A DNA stretch of 14,482 bases from Bacillota bacterium (GTDB lineage: Bacteria; Bacillota; Clostridia; Acetivibrionales; DSM-1351): the NCBI GenBank assembly GCA_023412275.1, contig JAEYNY010000162.1, positions 1 to 14,482 on the forward strand. Direction: 5' to 3'. The position numbers and the translations under genes are program-made. Below, piece after piece: positions 7,533 to 14,217 of this stretch. How positions within the stretch are numbered: the first letter of the stretch is position 1; the number at the start of each line of letters is the position of its first letter. A model generated the notes under the pieces. The model was not told the origin of the DNA. It saw only the letters and a list, made by a program, of their open reading frames with translations, and searched no databases.

Positions 7533-9038
7533 TTAATTAATGATTATATCATCATATACGGCTGTATTTGTAAAACTGTTTCCGGTGTCCAAGGCAATTC
7601 TGTCAAACTGAGCAACGGAACCTGTAAATGGGCAACCTGATTTTATCAGAATATCATTAATATATGCATCAAATTTCTGAGTTGAGGTATCGGCAACAAC
7701 TTTTAAATTGTACCACGTGTTTGCAGAAATCGTTTGTATTACATTTCTTGTAGAAGTTCCGGTAAGCCAACCAATCCCTTCTTCAAAATTTATAATATCT
7801 ATTCCTATATTGGTTCCATTGTAAAATCTGATTCTATCCCATCTCCCGGTATTTGCATATTTAAAGCTCACATTTAATGTAACTATACCTTTTTTTTCAG
7901 GAAAATCCTTGTAGGCATAGCAATAGTTAGATGTTGTACTGTCTGACATCTGAAGAGCCTTATCTCCATCTACTGAAAGAACCTGTATATCAGTTGATGA
8001 AGGTTGACTTACATTCCATTGATAAGGATCAGCGTTTGTCAGCACTCCTTCGAAAGTATACTTTCGATAATCATTAGCAATGGCACCAAATTCTGCGACA
8101 ACCTTCACTGTATCAGTATAGTTCAGAGATACCGATGTTCCATTAAATAGTAAAGGCATCATCAGATATGAAGAATCACTGACTTTTCCTCCCCACGCAC
8201 CTGCCCATCTATCGGTAAGGTAAACAAAATTTTGTCCTATCGGAAAAACACACGCCCCCTGAGAATCATAGCAGGTTCCATTTCCAATATTGGTTAAGCC
8301 CGTCCATCCTGAGGATATTGACGTGGAAGTAGCGTATTTCTGCTGGTTTGGGCTCCATCCCGTGCATCCGGAGGTTATCAGATAATATGTATTGTCACGT
8401 TTAAACATACATGGAGCTTCTCTTTGTTGTCCCGGCCAAAGAGTTACTTCTTGAGAAGCTATTGATTTATAATCAGAAGTCAGTCTGTATACTACTAAAT
8501 CAGCATTTTCGTTTGCAGCAGAGATAAAATAACCTGTACCGTCAGTGTCTACAAAGGTAGTACAATCTCTTGACATATTATTATTTGGTCTGAAACTTCC
8601 GAAATAAGTAAATGGCCCTGTGGGACTTGTACTGTATGCTACAGCTGCCCTTGCCAATGAATAGTCCCTACCGTTTTCGTAATGCATCCACATTACATAT
8701 TGATTGGTTGAGGCATTGTACATAACTTTCGGTCTTTCAATATTGCAGGAGTTGAGCTCTGTCGCAGATGTCCTGGATAAAGCATTGCCTCTATCTACCC
8801 AGTTTACCAGATCTGTAGACGAGTAAACCTTGACTGACACAAACAGATTATTTGTATCACGGTTTTCTCCATACCAATAGTATGTATCGCCAACCTTGAT
8901 GATACTCCCACCATGTGCCTGTACTCCACCGAAATTTGTTCCGTTATTGATTATGCTAATATCAGCGAAGGCTACAGAAGTGCCTAAAATAAGCATGGCA
9001 AGCATAACCATAAATAAAACTGTTATCTTTCTAATCAT
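7533..9038 (-). CDS. Secreted GH43-family glycoside hydrolase, exo-beta-1,3-galactanase-like
   Basis: A 501-residue secreted enzyme. Residues 1-25 are a signal peptide ending VAFA. The five-bladed beta-propeller of GH43 spans about 26-340: QAHGGSIIKVGDTYYWYGE (40-58), IERPKVMYN with E101, QQREAPCMF with E207, and CYDSQGACVF with Q260. Classical GH43 enzymes use an Asp base near the N-terminus, which I do not see. The Glu/Glu/Gln set and spacing resemble the GH43_24-type exo-beta-1,3-galactanase from Phanerochaete (Glu102, Glu208, Gln263, from memory), so I infer a galactan side-chain or arabinogalactan substrate; subfamily 34 is an alternative. Residues ~345-501 form a beta-sandwich-like domain, possibly carbohydrate binding. 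There is no dockerin, unlike the two genes upstream. AGGAGGGGG lies just before the ATG. It follows the SGNH gene by 93 bp with its own promoter candidate. Confidence 0.85.
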   Translation of the reverse strand: MIRKITVLFMVMLAMLILGTSVAFADISIINNGTNFGGVQAHGGSIIKVGDTYYWYGENRDTNNLFVSVKVYSSTDLVNWVDRGNALSRTSATELNSCNIERPKVMYNASTNQYVMWMHYENGRDYSLARAAVAYSTSPTGPFTYFGSFRPNNNMSRDCTTFVDTDGTGYFISAANENADLVVYRLTSDYKSIASQEVTLWPGQQREAPCMFKRDNTYYLITSGCTGWSPNQQKYATSTSISSGWTGLTNIGNGTCYDSQGACVFPIGQNFVYLTDRWAGAWGGKVSDSSYLMMPLLFNGTSVSLNYTDTVKVVAEFGAIANDYRKYTFEGVLTNADPYQWNVSQPSSTDIQVLSVDGDKALQMSDSTTSNYCYAYKDFPEKKGIVTLNVSFKYANTGRWDRIRFYNGTNIGIDIINFEEGIGWLTGTSTRNVIQTISANTWYNLKVVADTSTQKFDAYINDILIKSGCPFTGSVAQFDRIALDTGNSFTNTAVYDDIIIN

Positions 9039-9073
9039 ATTTCCCCCTCCTAAAAAACAATCTGTATACTACT

Positions 9074-9102
9074 AATATACATATGTTTGCTAATATTGTA
9101 AA
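9074..9102 (-). promoter_or_regulatory. Candidate sigma-A promoter for the GH43 gene
   Basis: Minus-strand TTTACA (9097-9102), a 17-base spacer, then TATATT (9074-9079), each 5 of 6 matches to consensus. The predicted start site would give a leader of about 30 bases that includes the ribosome site. The DNA is AT-rich, so this remains a prediction. Confidence 0.5.
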
Positions 9103-9131
9103 TAATTAGAATATAGCCGCAAGGGAGCAAT

Positions 9132-10586
9132 TTATCGGGTAAAAAGATTAATATCTATGACCTCTGCTATTTTTTCATAACCAGCCGGACTAAGATGCAA
9201 ATGATCTCCGCTATCAAATGTACTTAGCAGCCTTGTTTGGTCGTTTGGATTTTTTACTGCAGCATCAAAGTCTATCACTGCATCAAATTGACCGCTTGTT
9301 CTTATCCAGCTATTTACTGTCTGTCTTGCCTGTTCATGTATGTTGCTATCGTATTGCGAGCCACCAAAGGGCGTAATTGTAGCTCCATATACAAGGATAT
9401 TTTGGGAATGTGCCTTACTGATAAGTTCTTTATAGGCATCTATTAGGTTCGTTGCTACTGATACAGAAGAACTTGGCCCTATATCATTGACACCTTCAAA
9501 TAAGATGAGAAATCGTACCCCGCTTTGCTCCAGTACATCACGTTGGAATCTGGAAAGTGCAGTTGGCCCTAATCCTCCTGAAAGTACTGCATTTCCGCCT
9601 ATTCCCTGGTTAAGCACCGAAATATTTGACGTAGAAGGATTACCTCGTAAACGACGTGAAAGGTTATCAGTCCACCTATTGTTTGCATTTGAGGTGGACC
9701 CTCTGCCGTCAGTAATAGAATCGCCCAAAGCAACTATCCCTTTAGATGAATCATCGGTAATTACATCTATTCCGGCTATAATATACCAGTGTTCGGTAGT
9801 AACTGCCGTAGGCATACTCAAATTATTAATACCATTTCCGGTCTGAATATAAGATATTGTCCTGGAGCCCGGATGGCCTGTTAATGCTGACGGCACACTG
9901 CCGAAGTATATTGTAACGGCAATGTTTTCAAGATTTGATATACTAAAATTAACAACATCTGAACTAACGGTTTCACCGACTGGAATTGTGACTGCTTCTT
10001 TCCCTTCGAAAGTCAATGCCTTGTCTGTGCCGGTTTGAATTGTGCTTCCACCTGTTGATACGGCCAAATGAACAGAATTCATGGTAACAGGTGTACTCCC
10101 ATATTGATTTGAAAATTTCATTCTTAATTGATTCCCACCGATTGATACATGCACTATCTGACGAAGTGTATTATTAGATAATCCCGGACTTGGAGGCATA
10201 TTAGCAGGTTCAGTCAATTGTTGTGCCGCTGTCCATGTACCAACCCATTTAGTTGTGGGTTGTGATGGGTTATAAGGTAATTTGCCGACTTTTCCCAATA
10301 AGTATTGCTTCATTATTGAATAATCAATTGCATCCACTGCATTATCTTGGTTTAAGTCCATAATGTTATTATATTTGTCACTCTGATTCAATATATTTTG
10401 CTTTAACACTGCTAAATCCAGAGCATCTATATTTGAGTCATTATTACAGTCCCCATATGCTATTGCATCGTCTGCCAGTTGTCTGTCCGTTTGTGCAGCT
10501 GAAGTAGTGTAATTATTAGGTATCAACATAAGTATTAATGTAAGAGATATAATAAACGAAAAAGTTCTGTTTATTAACTTCAACAA
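9132..10586 (-). CDS. Cellulosomal SGNH/GDSL esterase with N-terminal type I dockerin
   Basis: A secreted 484-residue protein that would sit on the cellulosome scaffold and deacylate plant polysaccharide. Order: signal peptide (1 to about 31, TSAA end); type I dockerin (about 44-104) with two calcium loops starting D46 (GDCNNDSNIDALD) and D77 (DLNQDNAVDAID), each followed by a helix ending in a LK or MK pair; a beta-rich domain opening WVGTWTAAQQ (114 on); and the SGNH hydrolase with GDSITDG (nucleophile S290), GIGGN, EGVND, and DHLHLS with D461 and H464. Dockerin specificity positions are AL and AI, as in C. cellulolyticum. The start is TTG 10586: an in-frame TAG lies immediately upstream and AAAGGAG is 11 bases before it, so no ATG is available. 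It follows the SASA-type gene by 122 bp in the same direction. Confidence 0.9.
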   Translation of the reverse strand: MLKLINRTFSFIISLTLILMLIPNNYTTSAAQTDRQLADDAIAYGDCNNDSNIDALDLAVLKQNILNQSDKYNNIMDLNQDNAVDAIDYSIMKQYLLGKVGKLPYNPSQPTTKWVGTWTAAQQLTEPANMPPSPGLSNNTLRQIVHVSIGGNQLRMKFSNQYGSTPVTMNSVHLAVSTGGSTIQTGTDKALTFEGKEAVTIPVGETVSSDVVNFSISNLENIAVTIYFGSVPSALTGHPGSRTISYIQTGNGINNLSMPTAVTTEHWYIIAGIDVITDDSSKGIVALGDSITDGRGSTSNANNRWTDNLSRRLRGNPSTSNISVLNQGIGGNAVLSGGLGPTALSRFQRDVLEQSGVRFLILFEGVNDIGPSSSVSVATNLIDAYKELISKAHSQNILVYGATITPFGGSQYDSNIHEQARQTVNSWIRTSGQFDAVIDFDAAVKNPNDQTRLLSTFDSGDHLHLSPAGYEKIAEVIDINLFTR

Positions 10587-10656
10587 CTATGTACCATCTC
10601 CTTTTATATTATAAATATAAAGCCCCGTCTGCAAGCCAATTTAAAAAAATATTTCA

Positions 10657-10676
10657 TTCAGATTGATAGTACTAAA
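10657..10676. repeat. 20-bp inverted repeat, left copy
   Basis: TTCAGATTGATAGTACTAAA, whose exact reverse complement occurs at 11733-11752. It contains the 8-base palindrome TAGTACTA. This copy lies between the two dockerin genes, about 70 bases upstream of the SGNH start. It may be an operator or part of a promoter region; its function is not known. Confidence 0.8.
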
Positions 10677-10708
10677 TAAACCTTTACAAGTTAACTACTA
10701 TAAAAAAT

Positions 10709-11701
10709 TTACCAGCCTAGAGCTTGAATCATCTTTTCAGCATACCTCTTACCCAGTGTTACTTGTGAATCGTGTCCAAAATGAAGCTTCCACTGTGTAT
10801 CCGAAGGATCAACAACCAAGCCGCTTGCAGATACTACAGAACAATTCTTTACAATAGAAGGCAATTTATTAACCAGTGTATTATGTCCTGCACAACTGCC
10901 ACTGTAAAGCAATTCTCCTGCAATAAAAGGAATATCGCCCAGGTTAAGATCTTTTTTGAGGTCTTCTACCAATGTATTTACCTTACCTGGCCAAGTAGTG
11001 TCTCCATTATTTGATTCACCTTGGTGGAAGAGAATACCTTCTATTACTCCTCCCTTTTGCTGAGCGAGTTTTGCGCGGTTAATAATCCAGCTATATTTAC
11101 TTCCGCCTGACTTTAGAAAAGTCTCGATTCTCTCGCCGTTAATAGCACAAGGAATCAACCCTATAGTATCACCGGCAGGTATTTTTTCTACAATGGTCTT
11201 TGCAAACCAGTCACCAGGGCCGATTGCACCCTGATATGTTGAATGCAGTGGAGGACAAGCTATATCCCACTGATCTGTTACTCTTCCCAGAGTAGGATTA
11301 TTATCATATCCTAATACAAGTACCCGGGGGTCTTCTACTTTATCAGAAGCCTGAGCCTTGGGATACCCTTCCATATTTGACTGACCTAACAATAAGAAAC
11401 AATGAAATTTCGGCTGAGCTACTGAATCAACCGGAAATTTGGATATCTGACCCAACAGATATTTTTTGAATAAAGCAATGTCAAGAGCTGTAATACTGCC
11501 ATCACCGTCTACATCCGCAGCAGTAATGTTTGTAATGCTTTTAACCCCAAGCAAATGTGATTTCATTGCCGCAAAATCAAGAGAATCCACAGTACCACTG
11601 GAGTCAACGTCACCGTATATCGTGGCTGCTTGAATAGCGCTGAAGCTAAATGCACTGAGAATTAGCATTAATACTAATAATAAATAGATTTTCCTTTTCA
11701 T
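10709..11701 (-). CDS. Cellulosomal SASA/CE6-type carbohydrate esterase with N-terminal type I dockerin
   Basis: A secreted 330-residue esterase of the sialate O-acetylesterase (SASA, formerly DUF303) / CE6 group, likely removing acetyl groups from xylan or related polymers. Order: signal peptide (1 to about 25, AIQA end); type I dockerin (29-90) with calcium loops from D31 and D63, and positions 10-11 SL and AL; a short linker; and the catalytic SGNH-like domain with LLLGQSNMEG (nucleophile S108), the ILFHQGESN block, and LHFGHDSQVTLGKRYA holding the probable catalytic H307. A GGGAGGAG ribosome site lies 5 bases before ATG 11701; the frame also opens at a TTG (11716), but that codon overlaps the ribosome site, so I rejected it. 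It appears first of three co-directional secreted-enzyme genes. The acyl substrate (acetyl-xylan, sialate or other) cannot be decided. Confidence 0.9.
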   Translation of the reverse strand: MKRKIYLLLVLMLILSAFSFSAIQAATIYGDVDSSGTVDSLDFAAMKSHLLGVKSITNITAADVDGDGSITALDIALFKKYLLGQISKFPVDSVAQPKFHCFLLLGQSNMEGYPKAQASDKVEDPRVLVLGYDNNPTLGRVTDQWDIACPPLHSTYQGAIGPGDWFAKTIVEKIPAGDTIGLIPCAINGERIETFLKSGGSKYSWIINRAKLAQQKGGVIEGILFHQGESNNGDTTWPGKVNTLVEDLKKDLNLGDIPFIAGELLYSGSCAGHNTLVNKLPSIVKNCSVVSASGLVVDPSDTQWKLHFGHDSQVTLGKRYAEKMIQALGW

Positions 11702-11732
11702 ACATACTCCTCCCAAGAATTATTTTTGACAT

Positions 11733-11752
11733 TTTAGTACTATCAATCTGAA
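11733..11752. repeat. 20-bp inverted repeat, right copy
   Basis: TTTAGTACTATCAATCTGAA, the exact reverse complement of 10657-10676. This copy ends about 32 bases upstream of the SASA-type esterase start, where an operator or promoter element would be expected. Confidence 0.8.
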
Positions 11753-11937
11753 ATATATTACAAATTTTGTATTAATCATAAATATTCATAGAAGTTAACA
11801 GAGATTTAAGTTTTAGCACTCTTTGACGTGTATTGGGGAATTTTTATAGGGTAGATTATAGATAAGTTAACTTGTCTTTATTTTACCATTACTTCCATTT
11901 AAAATCAATGTAGGGGAAATACGGAAAATGCATTAAA

Positions 11938-11973
11938 GGGGTCTGTCATCCATAAGTCGGACTGACAAGCCCC
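11938..11973 (-). terminator. Hairpin downstream of the zinc-ribbon gene, probable weak terminator
   Basis: GGGGTCTGTCATCC (11938-11951) pairs with GGACTGACAAGCCCC (11959-11973) across the loop ATAAGTC, with one mismatch and one bulge. On the minus strand it lies about 23 bases after the zinc-ribbon stop codon and is followed by CTTTAATGCATTTT, a poor T tract. Termination is likely but not certain. Confidence 0.5.
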
Positions 11974-11995
11974 CTCTCGGCCGTACTACGCTTCA

Positions 11996-12202
11996 TTAAC
12001 TACTCATTTTATCGGATAAGCCACTTAACTTGTTTTCCAACTCCTTAAGCCTGTTATCAAAATTATTACTTTCTGTCACTCCAACAACAGTACCACATAC
12101 CAAGCACTGAACAAATGACAAATTAAAATTGATTCCAACCAAAGATTTTTCAACAACCTCAAAATTATGATTATTACATTTAGGACAAGTACTCCAGGCC
12201 AT
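11996..12202 (-). CDS. Small zinc-ribbon protein
   Basis: A 68-residue cytoplasmic protein with a four-cysteine zinc ribbon: C6-P-K-C9 near the start and C33-L-V-C36 after a 23-residue strand-rich spacer, followed by a GTVVGVTE knuckle. Residues about 51-67 (NRLKELENKLSGLSDKM) form a charged heptad-like helix, so the protein may pair with itself or a partner. A strong ribosome site, AGGAGGG, lies 7 bases before the ATG. Such short zinc ribbons are common in Firmicutes as hypothetical proteins, and I assign no function. It is separated from its neighbours by hairpins on both sides (11938-11973 and 12245-12263) and may be its own unit. Confidence 0.75.
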   Translation of the reverse strand: MAWSTCPKCNNHNFEVVEKSLVGINFNLSFVQCLVCGTVVGVTESNNFDNRLKELENKLSGLSDKMSS

Positions 12203-12244
12203 ACAGCAACCCTCCTGTTGTTTTTCTGAATTAATAACAATTAA

Positions 12245-12263
12245 GCTCCGTTATGCACGGAGC
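12245..12263. other. Short GC-rich hairpin upstream of the zinc-ribbon gene
   Basis: GCTCCGT (12245-12251) and ACGGAGC (12257-12263) form a perfect 7-bp stem with a 5-base loop. It lies about 43-61 bases upstream of the zinc-ribbon start, in its likely leader. No proper T tract follows, so it could be a weak terminator for the upstream peptide gene or a leader structure. I do not recognise it as a known riboswitch. Confidence 0.4.
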
Positions 12264-12351
12264 CGTTAAAAGGATGTACCCTATGAATAAGGTTTGTAAT
12301 TATTTTACATCTTTCTTATTAATTTAGTATTTTGAAATAGTTAAATTCTTG

Positions 12352-12489
12352 TTAATTTGAATCCCAATTTAATTCAGTAGATTCTACATCAACATCTGTA
12401 TCAATCTTTGTCTTCACTCTTAAGATTACACCAAAAATGAATCTAACAAAAGGCTGTATGAAGAACAACTGAAACTTTGTTGTTGGCAT
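12352..12489 (-). CDS. Small amphipathic peptide, 45 residues, unknown function
   Basis: A 45-codon gene found by reading the minus strand of an otherwise empty spacer. The peptide starts MPTTKFQLFFIQPFVRFIFG, continues with a basic stretch (VILRVKTKI) and ends in an acidic tail (DTDVDVESTELNWDSN). Residues about 6-24 could form an amphipathic or membrane-seeking helix. AAAGGA lies 7 bases before the ATG, a good ribosome site, and the frame stays open in AT-rich DNA where stops are frequent. It lies between the CBO0543 membrane-protein gene (158 bp upstream) and the zinc-ribbon gene (149 bp downstream), both on the same strand. The helix-plus-acidic-tail layout recalls signalling peptide precursors, but there is no Cys and no AgrB-like protease nearby. 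Real gene likely; role unknown. Confidence 0.5.
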   Translation of the reverse strand: MPTTKFQLFFIQPFVRFIFGVILRVKTKIDTDVDVESTELNWDSN

Positions 12490-12543
12490 AAAAACTTCCT
12501 TTCTTCATATTAGTTTTGGACAATAAAAAAACACATTGTAACA

Positions 12544-12574
12544 CTTTGTACCGTAATCAGATTTACGTGCAAAG
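12544..12574. other. Hairpin between CBO0543 gene and small peptide gene
   Basis: CTTTGTAC (12544-12551) pairs with GTGCAAAG (12567-12574), allowing one T-G pair, and after a bulged C the stem continues GTAA/TTAC around a six- to seven-base loop. On the minus strand a run of seven T begins about 14 bases further on, too far for a standard terminator. It could be a weak terminator after the CBO0543 gene or a leader structure for the peptide gene. Confidence 0.4.
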
Positions 12575-12647
12575 CACCACATGTGTCGTTTTCATTATAA
12601 AAAATATTTAATTGACTTGGTTATTATGCAATATTTCCTTCAAAAAG

Positions 12648-13142
12648 TCAAGTTGTTTTAATTTTGAAAAACCAAAGGTAGTACTTTCTGGAAATGTACA
12701 GTGTTATATAAAATGTAATCCATGAACAGTACCAAGTCCAGTGGATATATTCAATTAGGTCGGTGTATGTCTCACATAACACCTCAAAAATTGTCATTCC
12801 AGTACAGTAACAAAAAAAGTATAAAAACTGCTTTTTTTTACTGCTGTCTTTAGGGTAATGTAAATTGAAAATAACACAAATTGACGGGTATATAAAATAT
12901 TCAAAGGAAAAGCTTGTTCTGTTTGCATAGGAAAATAATCTTACAGGATACTCTATAAGTCTCAATTCAACCGTTATTAGTCCAAAAAGCCAGGTAACAA
13001 GTTGTTTAAAAAAGAATATAACCTGAGCATGCCTTATTTTATCTTTTGTGACAAAGACTATTAACGTTATAATTATTAATATCCAAGCAGCAACTAATAT
13101 AACTATTTCCTTAAACATATATTCTCGCTTATACCTACTCAT
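12648..13142 (-). CDS. CBO0543-family integral membrane protein
   Basis: A 164-residue membrane protein with about five hydrophobic segments (roughly 11-31, 41-60, 80-93, 105-122 and 135-152). The pattern KIRHAQVIFFFKQLVTWLFGL, VELRLIEYPVR, SFEYFIYPSICVIFNLHYP and YIHWTWYCSWITFYITLYISRKYYLWFF matches, from memory, the CBO0543 family found across Bacillus and Clostridium; no function is known for it. Many aromatic residues cluster in the membrane segments. The start is uncertain: neither ATG 13142 nor ATG 13118 (giving MFKEIVIL, 156 residues) has a good ribosome site. The stop is secure. It is co-directional with the peptide gene downstream, and upstream it is insulated from the DUF624 gene by the terminator at 13204-13243. 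Confidence 0.8.
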   Translation of the reverse strand: MSRYKREYMFKEIVILVAAWILIIITLIVFVTKDKIRHAQVIFFFKQLVTWLFGLITVELRLIEYPVRLFSYANRTSFSFEYFIYPSICVIFNLHYPKDSSKKKQFLYFFCYCTGMTIFEVLCETYTDLIEYIHWTWYCSWITFYITLYISRKYYLWFFKIKTT

Positions 13143-13203
13143 TTTTTAATTTGGATTTCATTTATTTATGTTTACCTTTTTATCAGTTTTTATTTGAATT
13201 AAT

Positions 13204-13243
13204 AAAAAAAGAACATGACGCAAAATGCATCATGTCCTTTTTT
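13204..13243 (-). terminator. Rho-independent terminator of the DUF624 gene
   Basis: AAAAAAAGAACATGA (13204-13218) pairs with TCATGTCCTTTTTT (from about 13229) with a single mismatch, and a GCA/TGC pairing extends the stem inside. On the minus strand the stem is followed by seven T residues. It lies 24 bases after the DUF624 stop codon. Confidence 0.88.
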
Positions 13244-13266
13244 AAATTATTTTAATTATAAAAATT

Positions 13267-14151
13267 TTATTCTTTTCCTTCGGGAAGTTCTTTTTTATAA
13301 AAACCTTCACCGCTATCGTCATCTGAATCTTCTTCTTCATCCTCTATTTCAGGTTGCATAGGCTCTACCACATATTTCTTTATAGTAGGATCAACGAAGA
13401 AATTATTCATAAGTCCAATGAAGCTAGGAGTAATTAATAAATATAATACTGCTCCAATGATAGGGTTATAGAAAGTTGCATATGCTATTAAAACGTTTAA
13501 TACTAAAAACAGTATGTTTGGTAATAGCTTTATAAGCGAAAATATAAAAGCATTTTTATAAAGATTTTTTATACTTAATTTTACAGTTACCAACATTGGG
13601 TATAAATATAAATGCATAATGCAATAAACTATTATTGATAGAAATACAAAGGCTGATGCCGCTGTTGCAAGTATTCCTTGGGTACTAAGATAGAAATTCA
13701 ATGCTATACCCAAAACATACATTACAACAAAATCAATCCCTGTTATAATCATACCTTGTTTAAAGTTCTTGATAAAATTTTCCTTAAAATCCCACCATAT
13801 AAATGCATGTTGTTCTCTGGAATAATTTCTCATAATATAAGTGAAACCTGCTTGTACGGGCCCAATTGTTACTACAGATAAAAAAATCATAATAACTGCA
13901 AGGAATACCCTGATATAAAAATCGCTTAATCCTGCATTATCTATATTAATTTTCTGTAGATAAACGGTTGAAACATATAATGCCAATAGCAAAGCGGGTA
14001 TATTGCATAGAACGTACAAAAAGTTAATCTTTATAAGATGCCAGAATTTCCTTTTTAATACCTCAAAGAATGTGAAAAATCGCGGTTTTGGAGGTGCATC
14101 TTTATCAACCCCAGGTCCCGGCTTATTGTAATTTGCACTAAATAGACCCAC
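13267..14151 (-). CDS. DUF624 (YesL-like) membrane protein
   Basis: A 294-residue membrane protein of the DUF624 family, typified by Bacillus YesL; relatives often lie near carbohydrate ABC transporters, but none is visible here and the molecular role is not known. The N-terminus GLFSANYNKPGPGVDKD followed by RFFTFFEVLKRKFWHLIKIN is a strong family signature. About six membrane segments follow (43-62, 80-108 and four more). The tail is very acidic (EIEDEEEDSDDDSGE). The frame is open back to ATG 14220, but I chose GTG 14151: AAAGGAG (14160-14166) lies 8 bases before it, the family motif begins right after it, and a promoter lies inside the would-be extension. It has its own promoter and terminator, so it is a single-gene unit. 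Confidence 0.9.
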   Translation of the reverse strand: MGLFSANYNKPGPGVDKDAPPKPRFFTFFEVLKRKFWHLIKINFLYVLCNIPALLLALYVSTVYLQKINIDNAGLSDFYIRVFLAVIMIFLSVVTIGPVQAGFTYIMRNYSREQHAFIWWDFKENFIKNFKQGMIITGIDFVVMYVLGIALNFYLSTQGILATAASAFVFLSIIVYCIMHLYLYPMLVTVKLSIKNLYKNAFIFSLIKLLPNILFLVLNVLIAYATFYNPIIGAVLYLLITPSFIGLMNNFFVDPTIKKYVVEPMQPEIEDEEEDSDDDSGEGFYKKELPEGKE

Positions 14152-14159
14152 GTATAACT

Positions 14160-14166
14160 CTCCTTT
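14160..14166 (-). promoter_or_regulatory. Ribosome binding site deciding the DUF624 GTG start
   Basis: Minus-strand AAAGGAG, 8 bases before GTG 14151. In the longer reading frame these same bases would be coding Lys-Lys-Gly-Glu, which argues that the extension is not translated. Confidence 0.8.
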
Positions 14167-14188
14167 TTTGTTTGTGTCATTAAATAGT

Positions 14189-14217
14189 ATTGTACCAGTC
14201 GTAGCATTTCTCTTCAA
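14189..14217 (-). promoter_or_regulatory. Sigma-A promoter of the DUF624 gene
   Basis: Minus-strand TTGAAG (14212-14217), a 17-base spacer, and TACAAT (14189-14194) match 4 of 6 and 5 of 6 of the consensus. The start site would fall near 14182, giving a leader of about 30 bases that holds the ribosome site for GTG 14151. Confidence 0.65.

Larger units (their letters stand above)
11702..11995. other. Intergenic region upstream of the secreted-enzyme block
   Basis: No gene is visible on either strand. The region carries the right copy of the 20-bp inverted repeat (11733-11752), two AAGTTAAC motifs (11792-11799 and 11874-11881, the second extending to the palindrome AAGTTAACTT), and a hairpin at 11938-11973. 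It should contain the promoter of the SASA-type esterase, but I see no convincing sigma-A pair in the AT-rich sequence. Confidence 0.6.
12203..12647. other. Spacer between the zinc-ribbon and CBO0543 genes
   Basis: This 445-base stretch is empty of long genes. It holds the 45-residue peptide gene at 12352-12489, the hairpin at 12245-12263 and the longer hairpin at 12544-12574. I see no tRNA, known riboswitch or insertion sequence in it. Confidence 0.6.

Noticed and set aside
9058..9064. CAATCTG upstream of GH43 as a third copy of the 20-bp element
   Set aside because: Only seven bases match and the flanking TAGTACTA part is not in the same arrangement; chance is likely.
9487..9846. Plus-strand frame opposite the SGNH esterase
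   Set aside because: Antisense to the conserved catalytic region, with no recognisable protein features.
10600..10640. TTGCAG with TATAAT as a promoter for the SGNH esterase
   Set aside because: The spacer is only 15 bases; possible but too weak to list as a feature.
10657..11752. Transposon or gene cassette bounded by the 20-bp inverted repeat
   Set aside because: No transposase lies inside, no target-site duplication is visible at either end, and each copy sits where a regulatory site is expected.
12203..12320. Riboswitch in the leader of the zinc-ribbon gene
   Set aside because: Only one short 7-bp hairpin is present; I could not match it to c-di-GMP, preQ1 or other known riboswitch cores.
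12352..12489. AgrD-type cyclic autoinducer precursor
   Set aside because: The peptide lacks Cys and the P-x-x-P/E-L-L type recognition tail, and the neighbouring CBO0543 protein is not an AgrB protease.
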